64,000 nt of DNA, from assembly GCF_900497805.2 (NCBI RefSeq), contig NW_020948983.1:22738369-22802368 (forward strand), in the 5' to 3' direction. The notes under the pieces are model-generated. The model did not search any database. It was not told the DNA's origin and saw nothing but the letters and a program-made list of their open reading frames with translations. The translations under genes and the position numbers were made by a program. This DNA is from Vombatus ursinus (lineage: Eukaryota > Chordata > Mammalia > Diprotodontia > Vombatidae). Below, piece after piece: positions 21,738 through 31,492 of the stretch (position 1 is the stretch's first letter; each line of letters begins with the position of its first letter).

Positions 21738-22424
21738 TTTTTAAATTGGGCAGGGTATTTTACTTTCTCATTCCATACAGAGTTCTCTCTCTTACGCTTT
21801 TTGTTTTGCAATTGATTATTTATACTATCAGGAATAATGAAACAATGGATTCCAGCCATACCCATGGCTTGTCTGTGTTATACTTAAATTTTTCAAGTCT
21901 TATTGTTTGTAAACCCTCACTGAAAGAATCTTGTGCTGTCGTTAGGGTGGAGAGTGGAAAGTGGGATTTCTCTCCAGTAAGGTTTTTTGTCAGATAAATG
22001 ATAGTATTTCACCTCTTCCCTCCCGGGTATATGAAAGTTTTGTTATAAAACAATATTCCATAAGACATGTTCTTACATCTGATTTCACAGAACCAGTAAG
22101 TGCTGTTGCAGGAGCATTGTAAAACTCTAAAAACTTTTGGTTTACATTTTCTTAAATGTTCAATAAAATTCATTTAAGAATTTTTTTCAAGGCACTAGTT
22201 CCAGAAAACAACGAGGAAAGCTCTCAAGGAGAAAGGAACTCTGGGTAAAGAAGGGGAGGAGTGAGAACAGGGGAGAGGAAAATTAGGAGATGGAATCTTT
22301 GAAAGTGCATTTTATTATAGATATAAAAGCTATAACCATGTAAAGGTTAGCAGCATGAAATTTAAATAGTGATGCTAGATTTAAAAAAATATAATACCTC
22401 CTGTTTCTATATTACCCTTTGCAA
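21738..22424. other. No feature recognised
   Basis: Unassigned DNA. The 83-codon frame at 21746-21997 has no domain. An agaaggggaggagtgagaac purine patch lies near 22245. Confidence 0.5.
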
Positions 22425-22625
22425 TATTCAAAGCTTTTTCTTACACAGCATTTCATTTGACACTGTTAAAGCTGTGACATAGGAAGGGTGGGTGGAATTA
22501 TTTCTGTATTATAGAAAGAGAATCTGAGGTTCAGAGGGACTGAGGGCGATGCCTAGCGTCTCCTGGCCACTCAGCAGTGAAACCAGAACTAGAATGTAAG
22601 AGGTCTGGCCCCATTAACCCATGCA
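22425..22625 (-). mobile_element. CORE-SINE (MIR type), minus
   Basis: aatattcaaagctttttctt, acacagcatttcatttgaca, a diverged 'gtgacataggaagggtgg' bridge, tattatagaaagagaatctg, aggttcagagg and gccactcagcagtgaaacca follow the MIR minus-strand order. Confidence 0.7.
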
Positions 22626-22739
22626 GACTCCAATCATTTTCCCCATATATAGTTAAAGTCATATTTTGTAACTACAAAAAAAAATCAGGTTTTAAATTAT
22701 AGTTAGTTAGCAAAACATTATGTTGGATATAGGTTTATG

Positions 22740-22835
22740 GTATTCACATGTATGTGGATGTATGTGGGTAGGTGGGTTGGTGTGGGTGTGAGTGGATGTG
22801 CATGTGTGTGTGTGTGTGTGTGTGTGTGTATGCAT
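22740..22835. repeat. (TG)n microsatellite, impure start
   Basis: gtggatg/gggtggg-type imperfect repeats lead into a pure (tg)n core at about 22803-22829. Confidence 0.92.
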
Positions 22836-22994
22836 GTGCTTTCTGTTCTTGGATGTATTCCAGATGGCTGAAGCTAATATAAGTCTGGCTTCTGGAAAAT
22901 CTGAGTGTTCATATATCTATGTTCTTTATATTTTGCTAAATGGATATATTAGAAAATGTGAGGTTATTTTTTGCAAAAGGAATTCTCTTAGCTT

Positions 22995-23115
22995 ATATGG
23001 GATAATGAGAGGCAGTGTGATATGGTGGAAAAGATTCCACTACAGACTTGCCGTGTGACCTTGAGCAGTCTGCTTCCCCTCTCTGGGCCTGGGATTCCTC
23101 ATCAGTGGAATGTCA
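22995..23115 (+). mobile_element. CORE-SINE (THER1/MIR type), plus
   Basis: gagaggcagtgtgatatggt, ggaaaagattccac, gccgtgtgaccttgagcagt, ctctctgggcctgggattcc and tcatcagtgga follow head-to-core order. The tail is missing where CR1/L3 sequence begins. Confidence 0.8.
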
Positions 23116-23549
23116 AAGAGAAGACTGGTGAAATATCTGAAAAGAGAAGTGGTGAATATAATTAGCCAGCCTGGCTTCATTAAAAACAGGTCGTATCAGA
23201 TTAACTTCATTTCCGTTTTTGGCAGGATTACTAAATTGATAGATGAAGGGAATGCTGTGAATCTGTTTTCCTTATATTTTGGGTGAACATTTGATAAATG
23301 TGATCTGAGTCTTGTGGAGATGGAGAGATTTGAATTGAATGGACATAATACTATTTGGAAGACCTAACTCTAGGATGTCATTAATGGTCTATGGTGAACG
23401 TGATATGAAGGCCAAAGATCTGTATTAATTTTTTACCCATGATTTGGATAAAGACAGATAGTATGTTCGTGATATGACACTAAGCGGAAGGGATAGCTAA
23501 TAGATTCTTATTCAGCATTGAGCTGAATCTAACAACATGAAATTGAGTA

Positions 23550-23790
23550 GTTCAGTTTTTCAGTTGTGTCTAACTCTTTGTGGCCCCCTTTGAGGTTTTC
23601 TTGGCAAAGATACTGGAGTGGTTCACCATTTTTTTTCTTCAGTTCATTTGACGGATAAGGAAACTGTGGGGTAAGTGACTTGTGCAGGGTCATACAGCTA
23701 GTAAGTGTCTAAGGCCAGATTTGAGCTCAGGAAGAGGAGTCTCTCTGACTCCAGTCCTGGCACTCTATTCACGATGCCACCTGGCTGCAA
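23550..23790 (-). mobile_element. tRNA-headed SINE with RTE-like tail, inserted in CR1/L3
   Basis: Left part: cagttgtgtctaactctttg, tggcccc, ttggcaaagatactggagtg, gttcaccatttttttt. Middle and right: ggataaggaaactg, gtcatacagctagtaagtgt, and a head ending gatgccacctggctgc. The left part resembles the tail shared with RTE/BovB-type elements. CR1/L3 sequence is continuous on either side. Confidence 0.75.
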
Positions 23791-24117
23791 TTTCACTAGG
23801 GGTAAATGTAAACTCTTACACCTGGGTGCAGAAAAAAAATCAACTTTATAAGTACAAAATGAGAAAGGCATGATTAGAAAGCAGTTGTTCTGAAAAAGAT
23901 CTGGGGGTTTTAGTGGACTGTAGCCTCAACGTGAGTCAACAGTGTGGTGGGGCTGCCAAAGAAACACCTATGAGCTTGTGTTGCATTAAGAGAGCTGTTG
24001 CTTCCAAGAATTGAGAGCTGATAGTCCCACTATCCTTATCAGACCTCATTCGAGAGAATTATGTTCACTTCTGAATCGTGTTTATTTTTATAAATCAAAC
24101 AGCTGGAGAGTGGTGAA

Positions 24118-24345
24118 AGCAGGTCTTCTTAACCTTTTGGAGGTTATGGACCCCTCTGGCAGTCTGATGAAGACCATGGACTCTGTCTCAGAATAATTTT
24201 TTAAAACAAATCTTTCATTGAAGGAAATGCTAAATTTCAGTTAGAGATTAGTGAAAATAAAGATGCTGTTTTTCCTACCTAGGTTAACAGAGCCCTTGAA
24301 ATCTATTGAGGGCCACAGACCCCAAGTTAAGAATCCATGATCTAG
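24118..24345. mobile_element. hAT-like non-autonomous DNA transposon in CR1/L3
   Basis: Left end aggtcttcttaacctttt and right end gaccccaagttaagaatcca are inverted relative to each other. Interior: ggacccctctggcagtctga, agtgaaaataaagatgctgt. Same superfamily look as the copies at 20.35 and 45.92 kb. It splits the CR1/L3 element, so it is younger. Confidence 0.65.
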
Positions 24346-24691
24346 GGAAGGCTACTAGAACAGTGAAGTGGATGGAGTCCATGCCATATAAAGATCATTT
24401 GAAAAAGAGAAGACTGGGAATCAGAATGTTTAAAGGGGTTTCAAGTGGAAGAGGGAGTATACTAGGTTTTGTTTAGCCTCTGAAAACAGAACGAGGAGCT
24501 TTGATTTAGGATTGTTGTCAAGAAAAACTTCCTAACAATTAGAGCTGATCCAAAGTAGAATGGGCTGATTCAAGACGTCAAGGAGAGCCCTTCGTGGAAT
24601 TCCTCATGCAGGGGCTTCTTGGGTTATGTGTCATTTTTTCACTACTAGATCACCTTGTTATTACCTTACATTTGTTCAGCAGGTTACAGTT

Positions 24692-24805
24692 TTATACTTC
24701 CCTCCCAACAGACTGTAAACACCTTGAAGACAGAGGCTACTTGTTTTTGTCTTTATCTCTCTAGCACCTGGCATAGTGCCTGGCATATACTGGGTGCATA
24801 TCATT
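24692..24805 (+). mobile_element. L2 LINE 3' terminus, sense
   Basis: ccaacagactgtaaacacct, tgaagacagaggctacttgt, tctctagcacctggcatagt and gcctggcatatactgggtgc form the L2 3' end. It abuts an antisense L2 3' end, tail to tail. Confidence 0.82.
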
Positions 24806-25222
24806 AGTCAATAGTCAGTAAACATTTATTAAGTGCCTACTGTGTGCCAGGTGCTATTGCTAAGCACTGTGGATATAAAGAAAGGCAAAAGACAAAAGCT
24901 CACAGTCTAAAGAGGGAGACAACAAAACAGCTGTTTAGATACAAGAGATTTTCAGGATAAATTAGAAATTATCACCAGAGGAAAGGCACTAGTATTAGGG
25001 GGAATTGAGAAAGGTTTTTGGTAGAAGGTGGGATTTTACTCGGACTTGAAGAAGGGAAGCCAGAAGAGATGAGCAGGGAGAGAATTCTGGGCATGGATGA
25101 CGGCCATGGAAAAGGCCTGGAGTCCAGAGAGGGACAGTCACGTGTGAAGAGGAGCAAGGAGACCTCTGGTCACGGGATTGCGGAGTGTGGGATGGGGTGG
25201 GGTGAGCAAGGTGTGAGAAGAT
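24806..25222 (-). mobile_element. L2 LINE 3'-end fragment, antisense
   Basis: gtcagtaaacatttattaag, tgcctactgtgtgccaggtg, gctcacagtctaaagaggga, aaattatcaccagaggaaag, ggtttttggtagaaggtggg and aattctgggcatggatgacg are in antisense L2 order. Well preserved for an L2, about 415 bp. Confidence 0.85.
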
Positions 25223-25240
25223 AGGAAAGGTTTTGTGTGA

Positions 25241-25272
25241 GTGTGTGTGTGTGCGTGCACACGCACACACAC
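25241..25272. repeat. Palindromic GT/AC alternating tract
   Basis: A run of GT dinucleotides passes through gtgcgtgcacacgc into AC dinucleotides. The 32 bp are close to self-complementary and are alternating purine-pyrimidine, a composition that favours Z-DNA or a short hairpin. Confidence 0.9.
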
Positions 25273-25282
25273 CCTACTCTTC

Positions 25283-25480
25283 TTATACTGAAAGCCCTTT
25301 CATATCCATCGTTTCATTGCATCTTAACCAGAGGCCTTGAAGGTGGGCTGTACAAGAATGATCCCTAGGTTTAACAGAGGAGGAAACTGCGCTGCTGTGC
25401 CTCACGTTCTCAAAGTGACTTGACTGCAATCAGATAGCTAGAAAGTGGCTGAGCCAGGATTTGCTTTGCGTACAACAGAA
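25283..25480 (-). mobile_element. CORE-SINE (MIR type), minus
   Basis: gaaagccctttcatatccat, cgtttcattgcatcttaacc, aacagaggaggaaactgcgc, caaagtgacttgactgcaat, cagatagctagaaagtggct and gagccaggatttgc follow the MIR minus-strand order from tail to head. Confidence 0.78.
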
Positions 25481-26303
25481 AAAGCTAAATTATTGGGAGT
25501 ACACACTATTTAAGAAAGCAGGAAAACATGAAACACCTATGAAGGAGATTTTCTTCCCAAATGTTTAAAGACAGTTTTAGCTCTTTAAGGGACAAAGGGA
25601 CTTCAGTTATCTGGAAAAATCACCAAGGGAGAATGGCTCATTCCCTAACAATGCTGAGATAAATGAAGTGTTCTCGTAAAAAGATGGATTTGAAAGCATT
25701 CTTAAATGTTTTTATATATAGGTTGAGATTTATGTTCCCTACAACCTTGATTTATTTTTACCACACTCACAATTGTTAATCTTTTTTTGTTGTTGAAAGT
25801 AGATTTTTCCCCCCACTAAACTAACATACCATGGGTGATAGGTAACGAAGAATCAGATTTCCAGGAGGCTTGACCAGTGAGTAATAATGGTAAAACCTTC
25901 AGATATCAGTTAGTTGATTTGGCAGCTGGACTGAAAAGTACTGAACTTTTACATGTTTATATGCCTTGTAGTAGAACAGTTCTTAATGTTTTTATGTGTT
26001 GTCTAGTGGGTAAATTTTTTTAGTATGTGAGGCTGTCTGGATCCATTGTGTGTAAGGTATGAAGTATGAAGCTAGAATCCTAACGCCCCACTTATCCAGC
26101 ATCATGGGGGAATTGCGTGGTCTGGATGAGCATCATGTCCAGGTAACTGAAATTTTATTCTTTCAGTACAAACAAATTTTTTTTGAATATTTTTGGAACT
26201 GGGATTGGAGCCCAGGTTTTTTGAAGCCATATTCAGTGCTTGTAGCACCCATACTCTGCTTGCCCATAATTAACCTGATCATGATTATGGATAGCAGTTA
26301 TTG
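25481..26303. other. No feature recognised
   Basis: Unassigned AT-rich DNA. The 85-codon frame at 26059-26316 has no domain. Confidence 0.5.
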
Positions 26304-26407
26304 TATTAGGCTGTAATACAGTGATTTCCTTAGTGATTATTTATGTATATATGTGTATGTGCATATATAAATAATCACTAGGGAAATCACTGTATTACAA
26401 TCTAATA
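26304..26407. repeat. 46-bp-arm inverted repeat (hairpin), 12-nt loop
   Basis: Left arm 26304-26349 and right arm 26362-26407 are reverse complements except for about five positions. The common core reads taatacagtgatttcc / ggaaatcactgtatta and tagtgattattta / taaataatcacta. It may be a short palindromic DNA element or a local inverted duplication. Transcribed in either direction it would fold into a long near-perfect stem. Confidence 0.93.
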
Positions 26408-27120
26408 TAATAATTGATATTTTTCTATACTGATGTACATATACATACACTACCTAGACTTGCAGAAGAGATGGCCTGGAGGGGTTTTGGTCTGCACCGC
26501 TGGAGAAAGTATCCACATCAGTGAGGTGAGGGACCACCTCATCTTGATGGTCAGGAATCAGGTAGTCTTGGGGGCTGTAGCTTGCTTAGGATTTCCTCAT
26601 TTCTTTGTTTCATCACCAGAACCCTCCGTTCGTATGGCTTTCCTCTGCTGAGCTCTGTCAGGTCCATCCCTGGCCCTGGCTTCCTCACCAGTGGTGCATA
26701 CCATCCTTTCATTGTGTCATCTTCCTCCTGCCATTGGTTATTTCTGTGAGGAAGGAAGCAGAGGTGACAGAAGTGATTTCCTTAGTTGGGCAGGTAACTT
26801 TCCTATGGTCGAACATAAAAAAAGGCTGATGTTATCATATTTGCCTTTGAGCTCACCCAATCACAAATCTGCATTGTCCCCCTGGCAGGAATTCTTCTCA
26901 CTAAGGCTGCATCCCTATGTGTTCCATCTTCTCTATTCCAAAATTATTTTAATTCATCTAACCACTTGGTTGTTTTCTTTTCTAATAATTCAGGGGGATG
27001 GGGCATCATTTCCAGGACCTAGGATTTCATTGGTATAGACAAGTCTCCCAGATGAGGAATCTTTCTCTACTCACTCATACAGCTCTCTGACTTCCCCCTT
27101 CTCTGAAATTTATGATGTGA
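26408..27120. other. No gene recognised
   Basis: Unassigned DNA with somewhat more C+T on the plus strand. The 115-codon frame at 26691-27038 (plus) has no recognisable domain or splice context. I leave it uncalled. Confidence 0.45.
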
Positions 27121-27124
27121 GAGA

Positions 27125-27258
27125 GTAGCCTCCAGTCTCTGAGAAGTTAAGTGACTTGCCAAGGGACACACAGTCACTGTGTGTCAGATGTGAGACTAGA
27201 ACCCAGTTCTTTCTGGCTCTCAGGTCAGCTCTTTGTCCACTGTACCATGTTGCCTAAA
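27125..27258 (-). mobile_element. CORE-SINE fragment, minus
   Basis: tctctgagaagttaagtgac, ttgccaagggacacacagtc, gtgtcagatgtgagactaga, acccagttctttctggctct and ttgtccactgtaccatgttg cover the B-box side and tRNA-like head on the minus strand. Confidence 0.82.
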
Positions 27259-27271
27259 TTGTTAGCAAATT

Positions 27272-27450
27272 GGAGGGACAGCATGTCATAAGGAGAAAGC
27301 AGCTAGACTAAATAAATAGTCCCTGATTCAATTCCCACCTCTGACCCTTCATAGTAGTATGACCTTGGGCAAATCATTTGACATCCTAGGGAATTAGGTT
27401 CTCATTGTAAAATGAGGTGGTTGGAAGATATGGCTTCTGATCCCTAGTGA
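27272..27450 (+). mobile_element. CORE-SINE (THER1 type), plus
   Basis: acagcatgtcataaggagaa, ctgattcaattcccacctct, gtatgaccttgggcaaatca, cattgtaaaatgaggtggtt and ggaagatatggcttctgatc run head to tail. With the minus copy just upstream it forms an inverted SINE pair. Confidence 0.8.
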
Positions 27451-27599
27451 GCTGTATGTAGGCCACATCCCTAAAATAAGATCTCCTCAAAAGGAAGACT
27501 ATAGGAAGATACATATTAATAACTAATACCATTTGTAAGCCATATTTGAGTTTTATTTAAGCAACAATTTTGGGGAAGGTGCTGCCTTTACATGGACTA

Positions 27600-27675
27600 A
27601 GCTTCAGTTTAATTCAAGAAGCATTTCTTGAACACCTGCTATTGTGTAAGGCATTGGGAATACAGATATAAAATA
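27600..27675 (-). mobile_element. L2 3'-terminal fragment, antisense
   Basis: aattcaagaagcatttcttg, aacacctgctattgtgtaag and gcattgggaatacagatata match the antisense L2 3' end. Confidence 0.65.
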
Positions 27676-28715
27676 TTTTTTAAAAATGCTTTGCACATTA
27701 ACATATAATAATGCAACATAATAACATAAAAATGGTACAATAAAATACTTATAGAATTAAATTGAATCTTAGTCTAAGTAAAAGCACTTTTCTCCAAGTT
27801 CTGACTTGTTTGAAACCTGAGTATGGCTCTCACTGATATTATTATGTAATTGATAGTAATTATTTCTACATATACAAGATAAGAAATTTAAAAAGGTCTT
27901 TGGAAAGGGTACACATAAAATGGGGAAGAGGAAGATATCTGGGTTTATCATCCCTTCCCCAAGACTAAAAATCTGTTTCTGAGTTCTAAGTATTTTCTCT
28001 CTCTTTGTGATTCAGGGAGGAATCTCAAAGCCTTGTTGGGGAGGAAAGTCCTTGATCTACTGTCATCTCTTGCCTACGATAGTGATTTTCAGCCCAGTTC
28101 TGTGGCAGCCCAGAATCTCAAGGGGGGTGTGGTGTGAAGTGAATAAATCCTTAAGGCCAAATAAATCTAATTTTTTAAAATGTAAAACGTGAACATATGT
28201 CACAAAGACCTTTAAAACATAAACATGTGACATAAAGGGCAAGGTTAAGAGTGGCCCTTGGGTTTGTCATAAAATCACACAAATAATGTTAATGTCATAA
28301 CTCCAAATTGGTTGTGAAATACCGTACTTAACAGATGTTTCTTCCATATTGGTGCATTTCCTTCAGAATCATCTGTTTTCAGTGACCTTAACCACAAGCT
28401 TTTCTCTTTTAAGCAAAGATCAACTCTGATCGTCAAGGTGTTATAACTCTAACAACGAAAGAGGCCTCTGAATCATAGGCTCATGGCACCAGAAGGAGTC
28501 TTGACAGCTCCATTAGCTTTTTTGTTTGTATTCAAGCAGAGCTACATCTAAACCATGCCCAACAACTGAAAAGTTAATCTAGCCTCCTGAACCACCACGA
28601 CCTTCAACGATGATTACATTAGCTCATTTTGGAGCCTGCTCTAATGTGTTGATATTCTCACCATTAAGCGAATTATTTTCATGTCTAACATCCTATTCTA
28701 ATGAAAAAAGAGACA
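27676..28715. other. No gene recognised
   Basis: AT-rich at first, then mixed. A possible decayed SINE block (gaatcataggctcatggcac) near 28470 is too diverged to call. Confidence 0.45.
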
Positions 28716-28717
28716 AC

Positions 28718-28768
28718 CTCAGAGTCAGTGAGACCTGGATTTGAGTCTGATTTCTGAAAAAAAAAATT
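28718..28768 (+). mobile_element. SINE head fragment with A run
   Basis: caacctcagagtcagtgaga, cctggatttgagtctgattt, then a run of A. This is the B-box half of a tRNA-derived SINE head. Short and uncertain in family. Confidence 0.5.
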
Positions 28769-28797
28769 AAACATGAACACATTCAGTGTTTTTCCTG

Positions 28798-29067
28798 TTT
28801 CATTAATAATAATGATGATAGCTAACATTTATATAGTGTTTACTATGTGCCAGGCACTGTGCTAAGTACTTTACAATTATTATTTCATTTGATCCTCACA
28901 ACAACCTTGGGGGGTAGGTACTATTATTATGGCCATTTTACAGATGAGCAAATTGAGGCAAATAGATTAAGTGATTTGTGCAGGGTCACAAAGCTAATAT
29001 CTGTGGCAGGATTTGAACTCAGGTCTTCATGACTTGAGGCCCCACACTGTGCCACCTAACTGTCAAT
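28798..29067 (-). mobile_element. CORE-SINE (MIR/THER2 type), full length, minus
   Basis: One of the best preserved copies: tagctaacatttatatagtg, tatgtgccaggcactgtgct, cctcacaacaaccttggggg, ccattttacagatgagcaaa, gcagggtcacaaagctaata, gatttgaactcaggtcttca, and a head ending gtgccacctaactgtc. The length of ~270 bp covers head, core and LINE-derived tail. Confidence 0.92.
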
Positions 29068-29279
29068 TCTAGGGTTGTGCATTTCAGGAAGCTGAAGCTA
29101 GAACTAGGCAGGGGTGGGGGTGAACAGAGCTCAACCTATGATGAGTTGTAATCTTTGAAACAGGTAAAAATGAAATGTCTGGTGTACGAGTGCCTGTTGG
29201 TGACACCTACTGTCTTCAACTTTGGTGGTAGAAAGAGCAGTGAAACTGTAGCCTGTTGGAACTGATCATTAGCTTTTCT

Positions 29280-29430
29280 GAGCCATTTTTTAGATAAGGA
29301 AAATGGGACCAGAAAAAAAGTTAAATGACTTGCCTTATGTCTTACAACAAGTTAATAGCCAAACCAGAATGGGAATAACTAGGCCTTCCAGTGCCAAAGC
29401 TAGCATTTTCCCCCACTACACCATCTCACC
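29280..29430 (-). mobile_element. CORE-SINE, minus, 5' part
   Basis: ttttagataaggaaaatggg, gttaaatgacttgccttatg, aacaagttaatagccaaacc and a head remnant ending ccccactacaccatctcacc. It abuts the (CT)n repeat. Confidence 0.7.
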
Positions 29431-29436
29431 ATCTCA

Positions 29437-29652
<216 letters not shown>

Positions 29653-29938
29653 CATGACTTAATAGTTTTAAACCTTTGCTATATTTTGTTGAAATGTCTT
29701 TTAAAATCTATTTTGGTACCCTGAAAAAAAATCTGACTATGAGGCCTCCCTCATTGCTTCAAGATGATTTGGGTTCTTGAAGGCTATTCCTGGAGAACCT
29801 AAGTGCTGAAGGTGAATTCTGTCTGGCTTTTGAAAATCCACCTACCTATTTTAAAGGAAGCTAATCACCAGTGTCTTAGTTATTAATCCACTATGCTTCT
29901 TCAAATGATCTGGTGTGTGTTTTTTTAAACGTCTTCTT
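29653..29938. other. No feature recognised
   Basis: Short unassigned interval between the microsatellite and the L2 end. Confidence 0.5.
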
Positions 29939-29939
29939 G

Positions 29940-30062
29940 TACCTTCCAATAGCTTGTAACTTCCTTGAAGGTAAAGGTGTCTTTCATTTCTGTTTCTGTA
30001 TGCCTAATTCCTAGTGCCTTGCACATAGTAGGGGTTTAATAAGTGCCTATCGAATGCTATTG
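29940..30062 (+). mobile_element. L2 LINE 3' terminus, sense
   Basis: ccaatagcttgtaacttcct, tgaaggtaaaggtgtctttc, ctagtgccttgcacatagta and ggggtttaataagtgcctat are in L2 3' end order. Confidence 0.8.
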
Positions 30063-31200
30063 AAAAGGTTCACTACCAAGTGATTAATGTTTTTGGCCCC
30101 CTAATCTTATGAAACAATCTACTGAGGCTCGTGGGGATTGCCATCTGCCTTGTCGATGAAAGGGGTACCCCTTTGGATGAAATCACAGACCTTTCGAAGT
30201 ATGGAAATAAGAACTGTGCTCTGGTATCACTAAGGTTTTTGTTAACTCCAAGCTGTAATCCAGAGCAGATGTATCTGATCCTGTATGTGTGATGGTTGCC
30301 ATGGTAACTACTCAACGTTAATTTGATTTCACAGTGTACCCTACTAAACTCTGTATCAGGAGAGAGGGGAAGATGCTTGGAGCATCAGTCCTCCTCCCAT
30401 CCTGTGTCCACTCCCCTTCTTTCCTCATTACAGTTTCCCAAAATGACAGTGAGGAAGCCAGGGGGAGAAACACTTCTCTTTTGAGGAGAGAAGCTAGTCT
30501 GAATGTCTCTGCTTATTACAGAGAACTTTATTGTGAGGGAAAAAAAAAGATGACATCAGCTCAAATATCCTTGCAGAGCCTGCTTTTAAAGACCTGTGCT
30601 TTGCTAATCATCCTCTGAAGCCTTTCCAGATCCTAAGAAGATGAATAAAATTATTGTCCATTAGATGTCTAATTATTTCTAGCAACCATATTAATTTTGG
30701 GTCAAATTTATGCTATATCTAATACAATTATTTTTTTTTTACCTTCTGCATGGAGTTCATTGAGGGCCCTTGTAGAATCACTGCATGTGGGACATTTAAG
30801 CCTCTTTTATAGGACTTAGAGCATCATTTTACTATATTTAGAGACTAAAGAGGTTTTTAGTTGTTGTCTCTGCTTTGATGACATTCTGTTGGTTATATGT
30901 AGGATTTATTTGATTGGTCAGAAATACCACTCCTCACAACACTCTTTATTCTTTGGGGAAATTAAAATCTGCCTTCTGTTTCAGTTTCCTCGGACACATT
31001 CATCGTTGCAAAAGGTGGGAACAGCCCATTGAGTGGTTAGTCATCCTGGCACAAGTTTGTTTAACTGTTTTAATGAAAAGTTCTGTTTTAGTTTTTTTTT
31101 TTCATTAAACAAGCACAATTGAATGGAAAAGTGTGGTAATCTTTTTTTCTCACTTAACCATGCTGATGAGAACCCAATTGCTCAATGAGACTGTAACCAA
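30063..31200. other. No gene recognised
   Basis: Mixed unassigned DNA with frames to 94 codons (30334-30618 plus), no domain. The block around 30130-30195 (atgaaatcacagacc) faintly resembles a tail seen in some marsupial SINEs, but too weakly to call. Confidence 0.45.
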
Positions 31201-31204
31201 AGTG

Positions 31205-31330
31205 AAAGAGAGGCCATGTGGTATAACATAAAGAACAGGGGATTTGGAGTCTAAACCAATTTCTCCACCACAACTAGTTTTGTGACCTTGGATCAAGCAT
31301 CAACTCTTTCAGCCTCAGTGTTGGTGAGTT
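31205..31330 (+). mobile_element. CORE-SINE (THER1 type), plus, 5' part
   Basis: aagagaggccatgtggtata, acaggggatttggagtctaa, gttttgtgaccttggatcaa and tttcagcctcagtgttgg run head to core. Confidence 0.75.
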
Positions 31331-31349
31331 CTTAATTTTGAGATGCCTG

Positions 31350-31492
31350 AAATGGCATGAGACTTAGAGCCCTTAGACTTAGAGTCTAAATCTTGACTCT
31401 TCCCTCTGCTAGCTATGCAACCTTAATCTTATCACCTAATGTCTCTGAGCCTCAATTCCCTCATCTGTAAAATGGGCATAGATAAGAATCAC
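31350..31492 (+). mobile_element. CORE-SINE (THER1 type), plus
   Basis: gacttagagtctaaatcttg, ctagctatgcaaccttaatc, tgtctctgagcctcaattcc and ctcatctgtaaaatgggcat. A second sense SINE only ~20 bp after the previous one. Confidence 0.78.

Larger units (their letters stand above)
23120..24640 (+). mobile_element. CR1/L3 LINE fragment, sense, split by two insertions
   Basis: Sense blocks: agcctggcttcattaaaaac, cagattaacttcatttccg, atttggataaagacagatag (INDLDK-like region of the reverse transcriptase), gatatgacactaagcggaag (ADDTK-like), then after the SINE gaaaaagatctgggggtttt, agtggactgtagcctcaacg, and after the hAT element gaaaaacttcctaacaatta and gagctgatccaaagtagaat. The coding frame is broken throughout. 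Confidence 0.8.

Noticed and set aside
26691-27038. 115-codon plus-strand frame
   Set aside because: No recognisable motif or homology, and no start or splice context supporting a gene.
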